From the NCBI GenBank assembly GCA_021372615.1, contig JAJFUB010000092.1, forward strand, positions 1 to 64,000: a stretch of 64,000 bases of DNA, read 5' to 3'. The notes beneath the pieces are model-generated. The model searched no databases and had not been told where the DNA came from. It was given only the letters and a program-made list of their open reading frames with translations. This document shows, one piece after another, positions 61,652 through 64,000 of this stretch. Both the position numbers and the translations under genes were made by a program. The stretch is from a bacterium. Lineage in GTDB: Bacteria > Armatimonadota > Zipacnadia > Zipacnadales > UBA11051. How positions within the stretch are numbered: position 1 is the first letter of the stretch; each line of letters begins with the position of its first letter.

Positions 61652-62752
61652 ATGGACAGACTCGAAGAAGTCGCCGTCAAGCTGGAACGCGTGCGCAACC
61701 TCATGGCCGAGGAGGAACTGGGGGCCGTCGTGCTCGGGGGGGCCACCAACTTCTCCTGGATCACCGCCGGCGGCGATAATGTGATCGTGCTCGCCGCCGA
61801 GCAGGGCGCAGGCTCTGTCGTCATCACCCCCGACGGGCAGTATGTCATCACCGACAACATCGAGGCCGGGCGGTTGGCCGACGAGGAGCTGGCCGGGCTG
61901 GACTTCACCATCGTCCAGGACGAGTGGCACAAGGAGAGCTTCGTCACGCTGCTGGACAGCCTCGTCAGCGGCGATGTCGGCGCCGATGGCAACTGGCTGC
62001 CCGGCGCGGCGGACTATGGCAGCGAGATCGCCCGGCTGCGCTGGAGCCTGTTGCCGCCCGAGGTCGAGCGCTTCCGGGCGCTTGGCCAGGACGTCTCGCG
62101 CTGCCTGACCGAGACAGCCCGCGAGGTGCAGGTCGGCCAGAGCGAGATCGAGGTCGGCGCGCTGCTGACCGCGAAGCTGAAGGCCCTCGACATCGCCCCC
62201 AATGTCATCCTGATCGCCAGCGACGAGCGCATCGAGAAGTACCGTCACCCGCTGCCCAAGGCGAAGCAAGTGGAGCGCTATGCCATGCTCGTCGCCTCGG
62301 TGCGGCGCTTCGGGCTGCAGGCCTCGGCGACGCGGCTGGTGCACTTCGGGGAGCTGCCGGCGGAGTTGCGCCGCAAGCACGACGCCTGCACGCTGGTGGA
62401 TGCCTGCTTCAACCTGGAGACCAGGCCCGGCGCTCGCGTGTCCACGGTCTTCGACCGGGCGGTGCGCACGTATGCCGAGACCGGCTTCGCCGACGAATGG
62501 CGGCTGCACCACCAGGGCGGCGCCTGCGGCTATGCCGGACGCGACTACAAGGCCACACCCGACATGGACGAGGTTGTGCTGGAGAACCAGGCCTTTGCGT
62601 GGAACCCGTCAATCACCGGGACGAAGTCCGAGGACACGGTCCTGGTGACGGCGGCCGGGCCGGAGGTGCTGACGGCGGCGGTGGACTGGCCGATGCTGCA
62701 GGTGGAGTACAAGGGGCAGACGCTGGCGCGGCCGGACATACTCGTAAGGTAG
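61652..62752 (+). CDS. M24-fold (creatinase/aminopeptidase P-like) protein with lost metal ligands
   Basis: A 366-residue protein with an N-terminal creatinase-type domain (EEELGAVVLGGATNFSWITAGGDNVIVLAAEQG, about 1-140) and a C-terminal pita-bread domain. The usual Asp-x10-Asp pair reads YAMLVASVRRFGLQASATRL, so both Asp ligands are gone. The later Glu of the IEP motif reads AFAWNPSITG. Only the HHQGGACGYAG His region and the final SEDTVLV Glu remain. Peptidase activity through a metal pair is improbable; a binding or repurposed role is more likely. The start is ATG 61652. Confidence 0.82.
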   Translation: MDRLEEVAVKLERVRNLMAEEELGAVVLGGATNFSWITAGGDNVIVLAAEQGAGSVVITPDGQYVITDNIEAGRLADEELAGLDFTIVQDEWHKESFVTLLDSLVSGDVGADGNWLPGAADYGSEIARLRWSLLPPEVERFRALGQDVSRCLTETAREVQVGQSEIEVGALLTAKLKALDIAPNVILIASDERIEKYRHPLPKAKQVERYAMLVASVRRFGLQASATRLVHFGELPAELRRKHDACTLVDACFNLETRPGARVSTVFDRAVRTYAETGFADEWRLHHQGGACGYAGRDYKATPDMDEVVLENQAFAWNPSITGTKSEDTVLVTAAGPEVLTAAVDWPMLQVEYKGQTLARPDILVR

Positions 62753-62757
62753 CAACC

Positions 62758-62900
62758 AGGGGTCTGTCCCCGCAGGGGGCTGACCCCGACGGGTTCTGAT
62801 CAGCGGGGTCGGTCTCTGCGCGAGGCTGACCGCCACGGATACTGCACAACGGGGTCAGCCCCCTGCGCTGTGCTGCGCACAGCTTCGGGGACAGACCCCT
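62758..62900. repeat. Composite family D palindrome with perfect arms
   Basis: Two nested perfect inverted repeats: 62758-62771 with 62887-62900 (14 bp) and 62772-62787 with 62851-62866 (16 bp). The unpaired part between the inner and outer right arms (about 62867-62886) forms its own GCTGTGCTGCGCACAGC hairpin. It fills the gap between the convergent M24-like and holB genes. Confidence 0.8.
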
Positions 62901-62910
62901 ATCCCTTCTG

Positions 62911-64000
62911 CTACGTGGCTGAGATAAGGCGCAGGGCCATGATCTCTGTGGCCAGGCGCAGGTTGGCGTTCTGGCGGAGCTGGGCCTTCATGTCCTCGAG
63001 GTACGCGCAGACCCGCCGGCACTTCTCCACCTGGTAGCCGGGGGCCAGGCGCCGCAGATCGTCCCGCCGGTCGCGGTTGATGAGGTGCGGCGAGTCCGGG
63101 TCTCCGTGCGCCACGATCAGGTCCCGGAACCACGAGACCAGCACATCCAGAACCTCGCGCATCCGCGTGCGCAAGACCCGGTCGCGCCGCGCCTTGAGCG
63201 CTCTCTCCCCCACCTCCCCCTCCACCGTCGCCACCCACCAGCGCTCCGCCGCGTCCATGAGCTGCTCGCCGCGGCGCAGGCACTCCAGCATCGATGTCTG
63301 CGGCAGCGCCACGCAGAGGTCGAGCAGGTCGCCGCGGATCTGCAGCACCTCGGGGTGCTGGAGCATCGAGATCGCCCACCCCACGCGCCCGCCCGACAGC
63401 GCCACCAGCGAATGGAGTTGCTCGGGCGCCATGTCGGGGCGGCGCTCCTGCAGGCGCGCCTCGCCCTCGGCGGACGGCACGCCCTCGAAGTTGACGACAC
63501 TGCAGCGGGAGATGGTGGTGGGCAGGAGCGCCCCGAGGTTGGCGCTGGTCAGGATCAGCAGCGTGTTGGGCGGGGGTTCCTCCAGCGTCTTGAGCAGCCG
63601 GTTCTGGGCCGCCTCGTTCATCGTCTCGGCGGAGATGACCAGGTAGATCTTGTGGCGGGCCTGCACGCGCTTGAGGTAGGTGTGCTCGATCAGGGCCTCG
63701 ATCTGCCCCGTGCGGATCATCGCACCCTCGATCTCGATGAAGTCCGGCGCCTGCTCGCCCTCCCCGTTCTCCTCCGCCTCCTGCATCAGGTCATCGTCGC
63801 CCTTGAGCGACAGCGTGGGCCGCACCACCATCAGGTCGGGGTGCCGCTCGCGATCGAAGGCGCGGCAGTTGTCACACTCGTCGCAACAGTCCAGTTCGTC
63901 CGCACTGGCGAACTGCGTCCGGCGCTCGCAGTTGAGCGCCTTGGCGAGCTGCAGGGCGACCGTCCGCCGCCCGACGTGCGGCTGGCCGACGAACAGGTAG
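62911..64000 (-). CDS. holB: DNA polymerase III delta-prime subunit (partial, 5' end outside the window)
   Basis: About 363 residues, open to the window edge. LFVGQPHVGRRT is a P-loop-like start in which the Walker Lys is Arg, as expected for an ATPase-inactive delta-prime subunit. A zinc module (CDECDNC with a further Cys) and HPDLMVV follow, then YLVISAETMNEAAQNRLLKTLEEPPPNTLLILTSANLGALLPTTISRC, the delta-prime/DnaX sensor region with the S-R-C motif. It belongs to the clamp loader. Residues about 60-85 form an acidic insert (EEAEENGEGE). The upstream partner genes are not visible. Confidence 0.88.
   Translation of the reverse strand, partial: YLFVGQPHVGRRTVALQLAKALNCERRTQFASADELDCCDECDNCRAFDRERHPDLMVVRPTLSLKGDDDLMQEAEENGEGEQAPDFIEIEGAMIRTGQIEALIEHTYLKRVQARHKIYLVISAETMNEAAQNRLLKTLEEPPPNTLLILTSANLGALLPTTISRCSVVNFEGVPSAEGEARLQERRPDMAPEQLHSLVALSGGRVGWAISMLQHPEVLQIRGDLLDLCVALPQTSMLECLRRGEQLMDAAERWWVATVEGEVGERALKARRDRVLRTRMREVLDVLVSWFRDLIVAHGDPDSPHLINRDRRDDLRRLAPGYQVEKCRRVCAYLEDMKAQLRQNANLRLATEIMALRLISAT

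Noticed and set aside
60521-62512. A 663-codon minus-strand frame opposite the QueG-like and M24-like genes
   Set aside because: No domain signatures; both plus-strand genes are recognisable families.

Overview
The window is a 64 kb stretch of a GC-rich bacterial chromosome with no plasmid, phage or integrase genes. Six proteins carry a type IV pilin N-terminus continuing into an FPVF(A/R)(K/R)AREKARQ segment and ending in an H-X9-DG motif. This combination is typical of Armatimonadota and is also seen in Planctomycetes/Lentisphaerae-type bacteria. With the HspR heat-shock system, secreted carbohydrate enzymes, a sulfatase and anaerobic ribonucleotide reduction, it suggests a carbohydrate-degrading, facultative or anaerobic relative of Armatimonadota. 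The phylum is an inference.

Region by region. 1-4 kb: metallo-beta-lactamase-fold hydrolase, TIM-barrel isomerase, zinc-ribbon membrane protein, secreted beta-propeller. 4-7.2 kb: a lone TrpB2-type tryptophan synthase beta chain with its own promoter and terminator, then two tandem pilin-like genes. 7.3-18 kb: methyltransferase, RmuC, tetronate kinase and racemase pair, FKBP lipoprotein, ferredoxin, isomerase, pilin-like protein, S1/P1-nuclease-like protein, polyprenol-phosphate glycosyltransferase, sulfatase. 18-26.9 kb: a heat-shock array on the minus strand (dnaK, two hsp20, dnaJ, hspR, two DUF2007-like genes, a histone-H1-like gene, a membrane protein, clpC) behind a consensus promoter whose spacer holds an HAIR-like HspR operator; grpE is absent. 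27-33.7 kb: two pilin-like proteins, a heparinase II/III-like lyase, zinc-ribbon, TPR and small membrane proteins. 33.9-37 kb: class III ribonucleotide reductase whose glycyl-radical tail is encoded by a separate small gene, followed by its activase. 37-43.6 kb: Cys-rich protein, degenerate enolase-superfamily protein, M28 peptidase, QueG-like Fe-S protein, IclR regulator, class IV aminotransferase.

43.7-46.7 kb: a TPP-riboswitch operon with promoter, aptamer, terminator, pilin-like gene, thiamine pyrophosphokinase and SSS-family symporter. 46.8-52.7 kb: five closely spaced or overlapping minus-strand genes for polysaccharide/surface functions. 52.8-58 kb: rsmA-ispE-nucleotidyltransferase-tRNA-Gln-prs-rplY-pth, resembling the Firmicutes ksgA-to-spoVC order. 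58-64 kb: membrane-anchored protein, RsmC-like methyltransferase, galactokinase, a second QueG-like protein, an M24-fold protein with lost metal ligands, and holB running off the end.

Two features stand out: the split NrdD, and a pilin-like gene translationally coupled to thiamine pyrophosphokinase under a TPP riboswitch. A third theme is several families of short palindromic repeats between genes, two of which also appear in frame inside coding sequences (the 7.3 kb methyltransferase and ispE).
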